DNA from: Methanomethylovorans sp041447285
GTDB taxonomy: Archaea; Halobacteriota; Methanosarcinia; Methanosarcinales; Methanosarcinaceae
Length of the DNA stretch: 64,000 bases
Assembly (NCBI RefSeq): GCF_041447285.1
Contig: NZ_JBGMEB010000026.1
Location: 1 to 64,000 of the forward strand
Direction of reading: 5' to 3'
The notes under the pieces were generated by a model. It did not search any database. It had not been told where the DNA came from and saw nothing but the letters and a program-made list of their open reading frames with translations. Positions 1-8,168 of this stretch are shown here, piece after piece. A program made the position numbers and the translations under genes. The stretch's first letter is position 1; each line of letters starts with the position of its first letter.

Positions 1-81
1 CTTATCAACTATTGGTACTTACTGAATTGCAAAATAAAGTTAAACTCAGGAATTCGTTTGGAAGGCTATTCTAAAAAAGTA

Positions 82-120
82 CATCAAATTAGAATAGAAA
101 TCTAAGGAGCTAATTTGATG
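82..120 (+). promoter_or_regulatory. 11-bp perfect hairpin with a ribosome binding site in its loop
   Basis: CATCAAATTAG (82-92) and CTAATTTGATG (110-120) are exact reverse complements separated by 17 nt. The loop contains AAGGAG (104-109), and the distal arm ends in an ATG (118-120) correctly spaced (8 nt) from it. The geometry suggests RNA in which a start codon is paired while the Shine-Dalgarno sequence is exposed in the loop. The role is unknown; an operator or an insertion relic is also possible. Confidence 0.45.
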
Positions 121-249
121 GCCTCTAAGAGTATTCCTGTATAATAAAGAAAGGGGACAATGAGTATTTATTATATATTAAATTTTGCATCAAAATGTTT
201 GACTCGACAGAATAGACGACTGCAACTTATATTTTCCAAGAACATATAA
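118..249 (+). other. two very short ORFs with good ribosome binding sites
   Basis: An 8-codon ORF (118-144, peptide MASKSIPV) follows AAGGAG, and a 29-codon ORF (160-249, starting MSIYYILNFASKC) follows AAAGGGGAC. Neither resembles a known protein. They could be leader peptides, decayed gene remnants or chance. They are listed because two consecutive well-spaced Shine-Dalgarno sequences are unusual in an otherwise AT-rich intergenic stretch. Confidence 0.22.
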
Positions 250-270
250 GATAAGCATAATTAAGATTAC

Positions 271-1335
271 ATGAAGCGGAAGTTCACCGTGACACAGATA
301 GACCTTACACCGCTCAAAGGAATGAATTTTAGTTGTCTGGAAGGATGCGGGTTCTGTTGCAGTTATCCTGCAGAAGTAATGGAATCTGAGGATAGTTTTT
401 TCCGGATTAAAGATATGGAACCTGCTGCCTTAAAAAAGTGGGAGACAACTGACCCTCAATTCTGTAATGTATTCACTATGAAACAACAGAATGATATCGG
501 TGCCTGCATTTACCTCAGGGAAGATAACAGATGTGGCATCTACCCTATACGTTCAATTATTTGCAGGAACTATCCAATCAAGATATTTTTCGGCTGGCGT
601 ATACAGTTATATGTCACTATGACATGCAGAGGAGTTATTGAAGCGCCTGGTTCTTCCAAACTACTTCAAACGGGAGAACAGGTTATTTCAGAGACGCCCT
701 CTGAAATCATACTGCAAAGAATATCTAAAGCAGATGAAATGTATTCATCTTTGCCGCAGGTACTGGAAAATTACATTCCTCCTGAAGCATTGCAGAAAAA
801 ACTTATAGAATGCGCCTCCTCCATTGTGATCGATCCCTTCAAATTATCAGAGGAATGCATCACAGACTTTGAATCACAGTTATCATCTGACAACTTCATG
901 GATCTGCCCACTTATTTATCTAAAGATCTGAAATGGATGGTCTTTAAGCTGGAAGAAAACCAGATAAAGGAACTGATACTCAAAAGAAACGGTGAAACTG
1001 AAACCACTAGAGTAACAGATTATTCAGGGATCAGACCAAGAGCCTGCTCTGCTGCTGCAATCAAATACATGCGCCAATATTTGTTGAATATCGCACACCA
1101 TGACCATTTTACAGGAATGGTTTATTTGAATGCAATAAACTCAGGAGCATATGACTCAATTGTTGATCAGGGAGTCCATTTATTAAATAAAATTGCCGGA
1201 GAATTCCTGGTTAAAGCGAATTTTCTGGCAGCTATCGGAAACCATAAAGAGATAGATGAAGAACTGGTGCGTGAGACCATTATTTTCTCTGATGGATATT
1301 TAGCTACATGCCCAGCCTATGGAATTGTTATATGA
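271..1335 (+). CDS. YkgJ/UPF0153-type cysteine-cluster protein
   Basis: Predicted 354-residue metal-binding protein of unknown reaction. The N-terminal third carries the cysteine pattern of the YkgJ family (UPF0153, putative Zn or Fe-S binder): SCLEGCGFCCSYP near residues 21-33, then CIYL, CGIYP and CRNYP near residues 79-101. The C-terminal two thirds (about 120-354) have no domain I recognise and make the protein longer than simple YkgJ members. An AT-rich box (acatataag, about 241-249) lies about 25 bp before the ATG and no good Shine-Dalgarno is seen, so the mRNA may be leaderless. Family assignment is fairly safe from the cysteine spacing; the substrate is unknown. Confidence 0.75.
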   Translation: MKRKFTVTQIDLTPLKGMNFSCLEGCGFCCSYPAEVMESEDSFFRIKDMEPAALKKWETTDPQFCNVFTMKQQNDIGACIYLREDNRCGIYPIRSIICRNYPIKIFFGWRIQLYVTMTCRGVIEAPGSSKLLQTGEQVISETPSEIILQRISKADEMYSSLPQVLENYIPPEALQKKLIECASSIVIDPFKLSEECITDFESQLSSDNFMDLPTYLSKDLKWMVFKLEENQIKELILKRNGETETTRVTDYSGIRPRACSAAAIKYMRQYLLNIAHHDHFTGMVYLNAINSGAYDSIVDQGVHLLNKIAGEFLVKANFLAAIGNHKEIDEELVRETIIFSDGYLATCPAYGIVI

Positions 1336-1390
1336 TTGAACTTGATACAAGAAAGGAGATTTTGAAATATTGGCTTTGAATATAAAAGAA

Positions 1391-1612
1391 TTAAGTCTGT
1401 GTTTCCTGAACAGGCTCTTTTACTTCATAGACAAATAGTTCCTCAATAGGAACCTCGAACAGCTGAGATAGTTTGAATGCAAGTTCAAGAGAAGGATCGT
1501 ATTTTCCCTTTTCAATTGCATTTATCGTCTGCCTTGTTACATGCAGTTTGTCCGCCAGAGCTTCCTGGGTAAGGTCGTGAATAGCTCTGTGAACTTTTAT
1601 TTTGTTCTTCAT
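1391..1612 (-). CDS. XRE/HTH_3 family transcriptional regulator (small, YozG-like)
   Basis: A 73-residue helix-turn-helix protein starting MKNKIKVHRA. The body 'LTQEALADKLHVTRQTINAIEKGKYDPSLELAFKLS' shows the classic XRE fold: QEALADKL, then the recognition helix TRQTINAIEKG. It is translated from an ATG one base past the stop of the upstream membrane-protein gene, so the two are co-transcribed. Such small XRE proteins paired with a DUF2178-like membrane protein are commonly autoregulatory. The 15-bp palindrome at 2063-2077, upstream of the pair, is a candidate operator. Longer upstream reading in the same frame is only overlap with the preceding gene and is not used as the start. Confidence 0.85.
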   Translation of the reverse strand: MKNKIKVHRAIHDLTQEALADKLHVTRQTINAIEKGKYDPSLELAFKLSQLFEVPIEELFVYEVKEPVQETQT

Positions 1613-1613
1613 C

Positions 1614-1997
1614 CTATGCCTCGTATTTCCTGTTGTAGTACGAGTAAAGGATTGCATAAAGCAATATAATAAGACAGCTTGCATAGGCAAGGAAAAAGCC
1701 AAGATCCATATATTGAGGATATATGTTTCTCATTGATATGAGAATGGAGCCAACTACAGCAAAGCATATAGCAACAATTTTAATTGTGAGGGTGGAAGCA
1801 AGATGACCTATGTGAAAGTTCATTTCATCTTCCACAACCCCATTAACTGTTTTTTTGGCAAGATATAGCACCACCATGCCTGCAAACATACCCCCGCCTA
1901 CGAGTACCGGATTCCCTATAGAAGATGCAAATCCTACAATTGCTCCGACAGCCACTACAATAATAAACGAGAAAACGCTGAATTGATTTTTCTTCAT
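1614..1997 (-). CDS. DUF2178-like small integral membrane protein
   Basis: A 127-residue protein with about four hydrophobic segments: two near the N-terminus (SVFSFIIVVAVGAIVGF and a following VGGGMFAGMVVLYLA), one in the middle (IKIVAICFAVVGSILI) and one C-terminal (LGFFLAYASCLIILLYAIL). The acidic 'VEDEMNFHIGHLAS' stretch between the TM pairs resembles the DUF2178 family. Start chosen at the second ATG (1997), which has GAGG seven bases upstream; an ATG at 2009 is possible. It forms an operon with the downstream XRE regulator. A sensor or anchor role for the regulator is inference only. Confidence 0.7.
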   Translation of the reverse strand: MKKNQFSVFSFIIVVAVGAIVGFASSIGNPVLVGGGMFAGMVVLYLAKKTVNGVVEDEMNFHIGHLASTLTIKIVAICFAVVGSILISMRNIYPQYMDLGFFLAYASCLIILLYAILYSYYNRKYEA

Positions 1998-2062
1998 ATT
2001 GAGCCTCATATGTATTATAAACTACATTAAGTAAATTTAAATTAACATAATGTACTGTTTAC

Positions 2063-2077
2063 TTTACATTATGTAAA
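2063..2077. promoter_or_regulatory. 15-bp palindrome between divergent promoters (candidate XRE operator)
   Basis: TTTACAT-T-ATGTAAA is a perfect dyad. A shorter related palindrome ACATAATGT lies at 2045-2053 and another look-alike (acattaagtaaa) follows towards the minus-strand gene. A TATA-like box for the plus-strand gene (tatataaag, about 2091-2099) and AT-rich sequence for the minus-strand operon flank the site. This fits autoregulation by the small XRE protein encoded on the minus strand, perhaps also affecting the gene at 2170. Confidence 0.45.
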
Positions 2078-2169
2078 ACATGTATATAAAGATACTCAAT
2101 GAAAACGAATAATGAAGGTTTATCTTTTATACTATGCTATCTGAGATCTATTATCGAACAGGTGATGCA

Positions 2170-2577
2170 ATGGTAAAGCTTAATTCATCTATGAAAGACG
2201 CATTTTCCAAAATGAGGATATTTCCACTGGCAACCGCTTCAAAAGAAGGCGTTCCAAATGTCATACCCATCGGCTTCTGTAAATTGCAGGAAGACGATGA
2301 AACGGTCTGGATAGCCGATAACTTTTTCCTGAAAACACTTGAAAACCTCAAGGAAAATCCCATGGTTGCCCTGTATGTATGGGGACCTGAGACACAGGGC
2401 TGTTTCCAGATAAAAGGCCCCATAGAGATCAAAACAAGTGGTGAAGATTACGAAAAGATGTACAAGATGGTCAAGTCCATGGGAGACAGATTCCCAGCCA
2501 GAAGCCTTGTGGTATTGAAGATCACAGAAGTATACGAGTGCATATCAGGCCCTGATGCAGGCAAAAGGCTGCTCTGA
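2170..2577 (+). CDS. pyridoxamine 5'-phosphate oxidase-fold (FMN-binding) protein
   Basis: A 135-residue protein of the PNPOx-like split-barrel superfamily. It begins MVKLNSSMKDAFSKM and continues with 'FPLATASKEGVPNVIPIGFCKL', the usual first strand pair, then 'VWIADNFFLKTLENLKENPMVALYVW', where the family binds flavin phosphate. Stand-alone archaeal members are usually FMN- or F420-binding redox proteins of unknown substrate, so true pyridoxine oxidase activity should not be assumed. Start chosen at 2170 because AGGTGAT (2160-2166) is a near-consensus ribosome binding site 3 nt before this ATG; the in-frame ATG at 2134 lacks one. Confidence 0.8.
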   Translation: MVKLNSSMKDAFSKMRIFPLATASKEGVPNVIPIGFCKLQEDDETVWIADNFFLKTLENLKENPMVALYVWGPETQGCFQIKGPIEIKTSGEDYEKMYKMVKSMGDRFPARSLVVLKITEVYECISGPDAGKRLL

Positions 2578-2600
2578 AATTGCTCCGAATTATTCCTTTT

Positions 2601-3398
2601 TTAATCCAAATAAATTTGAGCAACTTCCCACTCGGCTTCAAGTAAGTGTTTCACAAAGAAAACAAACTCTTTTCCATTGGACCAGATAGCTGCGAGCTCT
2701 TCTCTTGAACCTGCATCTTTCCTGAGATTTATCAACACCTCAGAGCTATCTACTAAAATAACTCCACCTTTTCTGAATTCTTCGTCTTTGAGAGTATACA
2801 ATCTAAGTTCTGCTGCTGGAATTTGTTTTGCTATATCCTGCAATTCCGCTGGCGAATAGACGATTATACGCACTTTAACACCTTCGCTGATCTTGCGATT
2901 TAATACCTCAGCAAGTTCCTGATGGTGCTTTTCTACCAGCGGGTACATATTTTCAAGATCCCTGAAACCTGGATGAGGGGTTTCTGCAATTATTTCGGAT
3001 CTTGCATTGCAAATAACCTGGATTATCCTGTCAGTTACATTTTTCAGGCCGTTTATAGTCCAGACAACCTCTTCCTGAATTTCATTATCCTCACTTGAGT
3101 ATACCTCTTCAAGTTTTTCAAGAGCTAATTCAGTTTCCTGCTCAAAATCCTTTTTGATCTTTTCAATGGCTTCCTGAGGGCAGATGCATTTGTATCGCAT
3201 GGGCTTTGTATGCTGCACTTCAATAAGACCACGTTCAGCAAGCTTTTTTAGGACTCCGTATACAGCAGGCCTTGGTATGCCTGAGAACATATGAAGGTCT
3301 GTGGCTGTGCCGCTCCCATACCTGTTCAATGCCACAAAGACCTTGGCCTCATACTCGGTAAGTCCTAAATTCTTAAGAGAATCAATAAGTGAAAACAT
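2601..3398 (-). CDS. TrmB family transcriptional regulator
   Basis: A 265-residue regulator. Residues 1-80 form a winged helix-turn-helix ('LGLTEYEAKVFVALNRYG', then 'IPRPAVYGVLKKLAERGLIE') typical of TrmB/MarR-like archaeal proteins. A coiled linker (about 85-115) follows, then a C-terminal TrmB effector-type domain with 'RIIVYSPAELQDIAKQ' and 'GGVILVDSSEVLINL'. Members sense sugars or other small ligands; the ligand here is unknown. It is the last gene of the minus-strand series that starts with the RND exporter, 50 bp after the second surface protein, so it probably regulates that operon. The 20-bp palindrome at 8051-8070 is a candidate target. Confidence 0.85.
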   Translation of the reverse strand: MFSLIDSLKNLGLTEYEAKVFVALNRYGSGTATDLHMFSGIPRPAVYGVLKKLAERGLIEVQHTKPMRYKCICPQEAIEKIKKDFEQETELALEKLEEVYSSEDNEIQEEVVWTINGLKNVTDRIIQVICNARSEIIAETPHPGFRDLENMYPLVEKHHQELAEVLNRKISEGVKVRIIVYSPAELQDIAKQIPAAELRLYTLKDEEFRKGGVILVDSSEVLINLRKDAGSREELAAIWSNGKEFVFFVKHLLEAEWEVAQIYLD

Positions 3399-3448
3399 GA
3401 AACTTTTTTCCTTTAAATTAAGGAGAGAGGGGTTTATTCTTTACCCGT

Positions 3449-4519
3449 CTATCCTTTTTTCTGTTTATTGTAGATGAAAAAACCACCTGCAGCAACGATC
3501 ACTATTAAAATGATCGCAAACAATCCAGTATAAGTTGACAATGACTCACCAAAAGACCTTGCAGGCAATGTTTCAGTCTTTATCTTAATAGTATCTGATA
3601 TCTGGCTATGCCCATCTTGATCCTCGTATTTGATCTCACTATTGATGGAATATGCCTTTGCCACTGCCATTTCATCAACTTTCAGCTTAAATAAAGCATC
3701 TGCTGTCTGCCCTGGCTCCAAGGTTCCTAAGAAAGCCTGATCGTCCGTAGTACTGAAAGGATCATCGGGGCTAATTCTGACTGTAGCGTCTTTTGCCGTC
3801 ATCTCTCCTGTGTTCTTATAGGTGACACGCAGCATCCCATCTGAATTTGCATATAGCGTACCTGTAGCATTCACCACCTCAAAATCAGCCTCATTATCTA
3901 CCTTTATGTTGATAGTCTGGTTCTGCTGACCCACAGCATACCACAGTCCCACTTCCATATTGGTGATACCCAGATCAGTTTCATCATCACCATTGATCTG
4001 AACATCCTGCTGATACCCATAATACAGTTGCAGGTTCAAGGGATAAGTGCCTGCGGGAGCATTCTTGGATATCTCTATGCTAAACTGCACAGGATCTTCA
4101 GTTTGCTGTCCGGAGGAAAGAGATCCAGCCTCTTGTGGTCCGGATTTGACTATTACGTATGGACTTGAAGAGTTGAGAATAGCTACAATACCAATAGCAG
4201 TAGTTCTCTGTGCTTCATAATTCATCTCTGTCATCTGCAACTTCTGTTCAAGTTCATCAAGGTCGTCTTTATCAGCTTCGTCCTCAAAGCCGCTGATAAC
4301 ACCTTTGTTCATCAGATTGAGGTCTATTGTTACTGTGTCCCCACGGGAATACTCATTATCCCCGATCAAAGTTGCAGTTACATTAGGTCCTCCGTAGACG
4401 GAATAGTAATTGTCATCAAAGTTAAAGAATTCAGGTAACTGTGCACATGCAGGTGCTGTAATGGAAATTACCAGAAATAAGAATGCTAATACATTAGTCA
4501 CATTTTTCAGGCTGTTCAT
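3449..4519 (-). CDS. COG1361-type secreted S-layer-like protein (exporter partner), copy 2
   Basis: A 356-residue surface protein with an N-terminal signal peptide (VLAFLFLVISITAPACA), an extracellular region with CARDB/NEW3-like beta domains ('GTLYANSDGMLRVTYKNTGEMTAKDATVRI' style strands), and a single C-terminal membrane anchor (TGLFAIILIVIVAAGGFFIY) followed by lysines. It is paralogous to the preceding gene: both have the 'YSVYGGPN/YTSYGEPD...GDNEYSRGDTV' opening, the 'APAGTYPLNLQLYYGYQQDV' motif and the 'GxLxxG/PGQTADALFKL' ending. Its ATG overlaps the previous stop by 4 nt (ATGA). COG1361 proteins next to RND transporters probably assist export or cell-envelope delivery; that role is inferred. 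Confidence 0.75.
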   Translation of the reverse strand: MNSLKNVTNVLAFLFLVISITAPACAQLPEFFNFDDNYYSVYGGPNVTATLIGDNEYSRGDTVTIDLNLMNKGVISGFEDEADKDDLDELEQKLQMTEMNYEAQRTTAIGIVAILNSSSPYVIVKSGPQEAGSLSSGQQTEDPVQFSIEISKNAPAGTYPLNLQLYYGYQQDVQINGDDETDLGITNMEVGLWYAVGQQNQTINIKVDNEADFEVVNATGTLYANSDGMLRVTYKNTGEMTAKDATVRISPDDPFSTTDDQAFLGTLEPGQTADALFKLKVDEMAVAKAYSINSEIKYEDQDGHSQISDTIKIKTETLPARSFGESLSTYTGLFAIILIVIVAAGGFFIYNKQKKG

Positions 4520-5628
4520 TCAATCCCTCTGTTCTTTTGGTTCATGCTCCTCAATATGTTCTTAGATATTATTACTATCAAAGTAATGATTATGCCGATG
4601 ATGGCAATGCCGGTGATATTCAATTTATCTTCAGTAGGTGTGACCGGGACATCCACTTTCATATTGCTTGAATATGCAATCTCACCGTCTGTATCGATGT
4701 ATTTGATCTCACTGTCCAATCCATATGTCTTCGCCACAGCTGTACGTTCTGAAGCGATCACAAATGATGCAGTTTTGCTTGAACCCGGTTCAATAGTGCC
4801 AAGGGGTTGTGTAGACCCACCACAAGAGAGAGGTTTCATTGCAACGATCCTTGCAGTAGCATCTGTTGCCGGAAGCTCCCCGGTGTTAGTATAGGTGACA
4901 TTTATGGTACTAGTGCTACCTGCTGAAAGCTGTCCCGACACTTCAGTAACTTCTAACCTGGGCTCAGGCTCTATAACTATCGGAATTGTTAAGGTTTTAT
5001 TTGCTGTCTGATAAAAGGTTTCATGATCCTTTGAAGGCATACCCTGAACAGCTGTGCTTCCCGCAGTCATTCGTATATCTTTTTGATATTCATATGCAAG
5101 AGGAAGAACCAGCATATAGACACCAGCAGGTGCATTTTCTGAGATTGTCAGAGTAAATACAAGAGGATCGGGCAATTGTCCCGGAAAAACTTCTTCCAAG
5201 GTCTGGCTGTTAGTGGTCGGGTCAACATCTATATATTCTGAATTGGTAACCAAGGTCGCTTTCACACCATAAGCAACAGTACGGAGAGATTCATAGTTCA
5301 GCTCTTTGATGGAAAGAGCCTGTTTAGTTTCAGAAGTACCGACACCTTGTGCACTCTTAGCCCCATAGAGCACTCCCCTGTTGGAAATAACGATCTTTAG
5401 ATCTCTTGTTTCCCCTCTTTTAACTTCAGCATCTCCAAGCACTGAAGCATAAAGGTCCGGTTCTCCGTAGCTTGTGTAAAAGTTTGTAGTCTGCTGATAT
5501 GTAGCTGGCAAGAACTCCTTTGCAGAAGCAGGACATACTCCCACAGCTGAAAGCATGCTAAGCATAATCACAACTACCAGAATGATGGAAAAGCACGCTG
5601 TAATTCGTTTATAATATCTATTGTTCAT
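4516..5628 (-). CDS. COG1361-type secreted S-layer-like protein (exporter partner), copy 1
   Basis: A 370-residue protein with an N-terminal hydrophobic signal (FSIILVVVIMLSMLSAVGVCPASA), a beta-rich extracellular part and a C-terminal TM helix (ITGIAIIGIIITLIVII) with a short positive tail. It contains the alternating 'VTYTNTGELPATDATARIV' pattern of CARDB/NEW3-like modules. It is paralogous to the next gene downstream, implying a tandem duplication. GGAGG lies about 10 nt before the ATG, and the ATG sits inside the stop of the RND gene (ATATGA), so expression is translationally coupled. The most likely role is as a cell-surface partner of the RND pump. Confidence 0.75.
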   Translation of the reverse strand: MNNRYYKRITACFSIILVVVIMLSMLSAVGVCPASAKEFLPATYQQTTNFYTSYGEPDLYASVLGDAEVKRGETRDLKIVISNRGVLYGAKSAQGVGTSETKQALSIKELNYESLRTVAYGVKATLVTNSEYIDVDPTTNSQTLEEVFPGQLPDPLVFTLTISENAPAGVYMLVLPLAYEYQKDIRMTAGSTAVQGMPSKDHETFYQTANKTLTIPIVIEPEPRLEVTEVSGQLSAGSTSTINVTYTNTGELPATDATARIVAMKPLSCGGSTQPLGTIEPGSSKTASFVIASERTAVAKTYGLDSEIKYIDTDGEIAYSSNMKVDVPVTPTEDKLNITGIAIIGIIITLIVIISKNILRSMNQKNRGIE

Positions 5629-7973
5629 ATGGTGCTAACCTCCGTTGCCTTGGCATGGTTAGTATTCATGGTTTTCATTTTCTTTTTCGAGATCCTTTGT
5701 TCCCTGTGCTTGTCCAATAAGACCAACACGGGAGGGAATACTACAAATGTAGCAAACAGTGCCAACGTAACATCAATTACCGTAATGAAGCCAAAATTGC
5801 TGGTCATACTAAAGGGAGAAGCGATCAATGCAGCAAAACCAAAAACGGTAGTAAGTCCGGAACTGATAATGGCTTTCCCCATCTTGAGACCTGCCTCATG
5901 CATAGCCTCATCAGGCGTGGCGCCTTTATCTTTCTCTTCGAAATATCTCTCCATCATAAGGATAGCATATTCGGAACCCACTCCAAGAATAAGTGCACCA
6001 AGAGTTGCTGTCATGGGAGTGTATTCGAGACCTGTATAATACATGATACCTCCGGACCATCCTACTACTATCAGCATTGTAATGACAGGAGTCAGAGCTT
6101 TAAGGTGATCTCTGTAAATTGCCATCAGTCCTATGAAGACCATGACTATACCAAGCATTGTCATCAACATACGCCCTGAAGTAAGCGCACCGATCACCTC
6201 AAAGAAAACTACAGAATTTCCGGTGATAGTAACAGTGGTGCCAGGAGGCGGAACAAACCATTTAATGTCTTCTTCGACGGTATCCGAAAGTTCAGATATA
6301 CCTTCAAGTCCAAGTTCCCCCATAGCGTTGCCGATGTTAAGGTTCAGCACCATGATATTCCCGCCATGGAGGTACCATTGTTTCTGGCTATCTGGTATCT
6401 GTGCATATATATGTTCTACTTCTTCGGCAGTATCCGGGATCTCACCGCGGTTCATTTCTTTTACAAGAGACACAATACTATTGGACCCATATATGTGAGA
6501 TCTGCCCTCAACTTCGTGCTGTGAGAACTCGTCAATCCATTTAAGCAGGTCAGGATTGGCATTGTCGTCTGTTTTAATTACAAGATTTAGCTGATCGGTA
6601 CCACCCAGTATGCTTCCAAGATGTTTGAGGTCCAATAAAGCAGGCATGTCCTGTGGGACAAAAGTCTGGACATCTGTCTGCAGGGGAACCATAGAATCCA
6701 CGTACATGCCACCAAGACAGGACAAGCTTGCAATAATTAGGATAATCCATGGATATTTTAATGTGAAAGAAGTCATCTTCCCGATCAATCGATCTAATAT
6801 ATCAGGTTGTGTTGTGTTGCTTGGATGATCATTCTTTTTATTGATACCTTTTTTCGAGTTCTTTCTATCCTCCAGGCGATGCAGAGTATAGATGACTGTG
6901 ACACCTACAAAGAGGGAAACAATAAAACACATGACTATTCCTATGAGCAGAAGTTTTCCAAAATCCTGTATCATGGGCACTGCAGATGTAAACAGAGAAA
7001 AGAAACCCAGAGCTGTGATGATCAGAGCTATAAGCACTGCAGGTCCGATGTGCTTAATAGTTTGCACCACTGCTTCAGCAGCATCTTCTCCTTTTGCAAG
7101 TTCTTCCTCTATGCGGTTATGGAACTGGATAGCATAATCGATCCCAAGCCCGATAAGTACCGGAAAAGCGGCCATTGATACCATTGTCATGGGTATGTTC
7201 ATGAAACCCATTGCACCGAAAGTTAATATGATACCCAGAAGTACAATTGGTAACGGAAGTAGTCTCCACCGAACATGCTTGAATACCATATAAAGTACTA
7301 CTAGCATCAGTATGGCTGATATCCCAAGCAACGGCCCCATGCTTGAGTTCATCTCGTAGTTAAGTGCAACATTAAAAGCAGGATCACCGGTTACTATCAC
7401 ATTGTAGTCCGGCGGAAACTTGGCAAACGCAACAGCTGACTCTGTCTGTTCCAATATCTCTTCCTGCATCTGGTCCGTGGTAGTTCCTTCTATTACAACA
7501 GACATGAAAGCGTGGGTGTCATCAGGCATAAGAGCAGAAGGCATGTATGAAGCCACTATACCCTTTATAGTTGCTTCATCATCGGGTATTTCTGCATTCC
7601 CGGTCATTTTGTAGTTAACTTCTTTTATAACGGTGGAAGGAGAAGTCACTTCAATTACACCTGGTATATTAGCAGCTGAAAGCTGGGCCCTGTCCAAGGC
7701 TTTGAGAAGTTCCGGATTTGTGATATCCTGACCCTCGACCATCACAACTATTGACTGGGTGCTGAAAAGATTAAGATAAAGATGGTCAAAATCCTGATAC
7801 AGCTTGGAGGTCTTTTCAACAAAAGTATCAGTCCCTGATTTCATTTCAATGAGCTGGGCTCCCTGCAGGGAGAGGACTATTAACAGCAGCGCAATCAGTC
7901 CGATAGCTACTGAGTTGTCCTCGATGAAGACTCCAAGTTTTTCAAATATGCCTTTTATAATTACACACCTCAA
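5625..7973 (-). CDS. RND superfamily exporter (MMPL/HAE3-like)
   Basis: A 782-residue proton-driven exporter of the RND superfamily with the expected two-fold layout: TM1, an extracytoplasmic loop (about 35-205), five TM segments with 'GLGIDYAIQFHNRIEEEL' around residue 275, a second TM7 plus loop (about 405-590), and five TMs containing 'LGVGSEYAILMMERYFEEKD'. Archaeal HAE3/MMPL proteins may move lipids, hopanoid-like compounds or other hydrophobic substrates; the cargo is unknown. The first gene of a four-gene operon. The start is uncertain: the frame opens with TTG at 7973, but this lies inside the only good ribosome binding site (TTGAGGTG). No in-frame ATG follows at normal spacing, so a non-standard start (ATT at 7961) is possible. 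Confidence 0.85.
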   Translation of the reverse strand: MRCVIIKGIFEKLGVFIEDNSVAIGLIALLLIVLSLQGAQLIEMKSGTDTFVEKTSKLYQDFDHLYLNLFSTQSIVVMVEGQDITNPELLKALDRAQLSAANIPGVIEVTSPSTVIKEVNYKMTGNAEIPDDEATIKGIVASYMPSALMPDDTHAFMSVVIEGTTTDQMQEEILEQTESAVAFAKFPPDYNVIVTGDPAFNVALNYEMNSSMGPLLGISAILMLVVLYMVFKHVRWRLLPLPIVLLGIILTFGAMGFMNIPMTMVSMAAFPVLIGLGIDYAIQFHNRIEEELAKGEDAAEAVVQTIKHIGPAVLIALIITALGFFSLFTSAVPMIQDFGKLLLIGIVMCFIVSLFVGVTVIYTLHRLEDRKNSKKGINKKNDHPSNTTQPDILDRLIGKMTSFTLKYPWIILIIASLSCLGGMYVDSMVPLQTDVQTFVPQDMPALLDLKHLGSILGGTDQLNLVIKTDDNANPDLLKWIDEFSQHEVEGRSHIYGSNSIVSLVKEMNRGEIPDTAEEVEHIYAQIPDSQKQWYLHGGNIMVLNLNIGNAMGELGLEGISELSDTVEEDIKWFVPPPGTTVTITGNSVVFFEVIGALTSGRMLMTMLGIVMVFIGLMAIYRDHLKALTPVITMLIVVGWSGGIMYYTGLEYTPMTATLGALILGVGSEYAILMMERYFEEKDKGATPDEAMHEAGLKMGKAIISSGLTTVFGFAALIASPFSMTSNFGFITVIDVTLALFATFVVFPPVLVLLDKHREQRISKKKMKTMNTNHAKATEVSTI

Positions 7974-8050
7974 CTGTTACAGCTTTTTGTCAGGATATGT
8001 GCCTTATAGAAGAGACTTATATTTATAGTTTCCTATAAAAATACGACTTT

Positions 8051-8070
8051 GTTGTTATTAAAATAACAAC
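8051..8070. promoter_or_regulatory. 20-bp perfect palindrome upstream of the RND operon
   Basis: GTTGTTATT-AA-AATAACAAC is a perfect inverted repeat. On the minus strand it lies just upstream of a TATA-like element (actataaata, about 8016-8030) serving the RND operon. The neighbouring gene on the other side ends at 8169 and is also on the minus strand, so the RND operon is the only promoter here. The TrmB-type regulator at the end of the same operon is the natural candidate to bind it. Confidence 0.5.
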
Positions 8071-8112
8071 TAAAAATAATGATAAATAGTTGCACATATA
8101 GCACTTTATAGT

Positions 8113-8165
8113 TCTACGTAGAAGGAAAAGAAAAGGAAAAAAGAGAAACACAGAAAAAGAAACGT
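8113..8165 (-). terminator. polypyrimidine (T-rich) tract after the SPFH/PEGA operon
   Basis: Read on the minus strand, the stretch just after the stop of the PEGA-domain gene is a long T/C run with several T4-T6 blocks (plus strand gaaaaggaaaaaagagaaa...). Oligo-T runs suffice for archaeal RNA polymerase termination. No strong hairpin is seen. Confidence 0.4.
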
Positions 8166-8168
8166 TTG

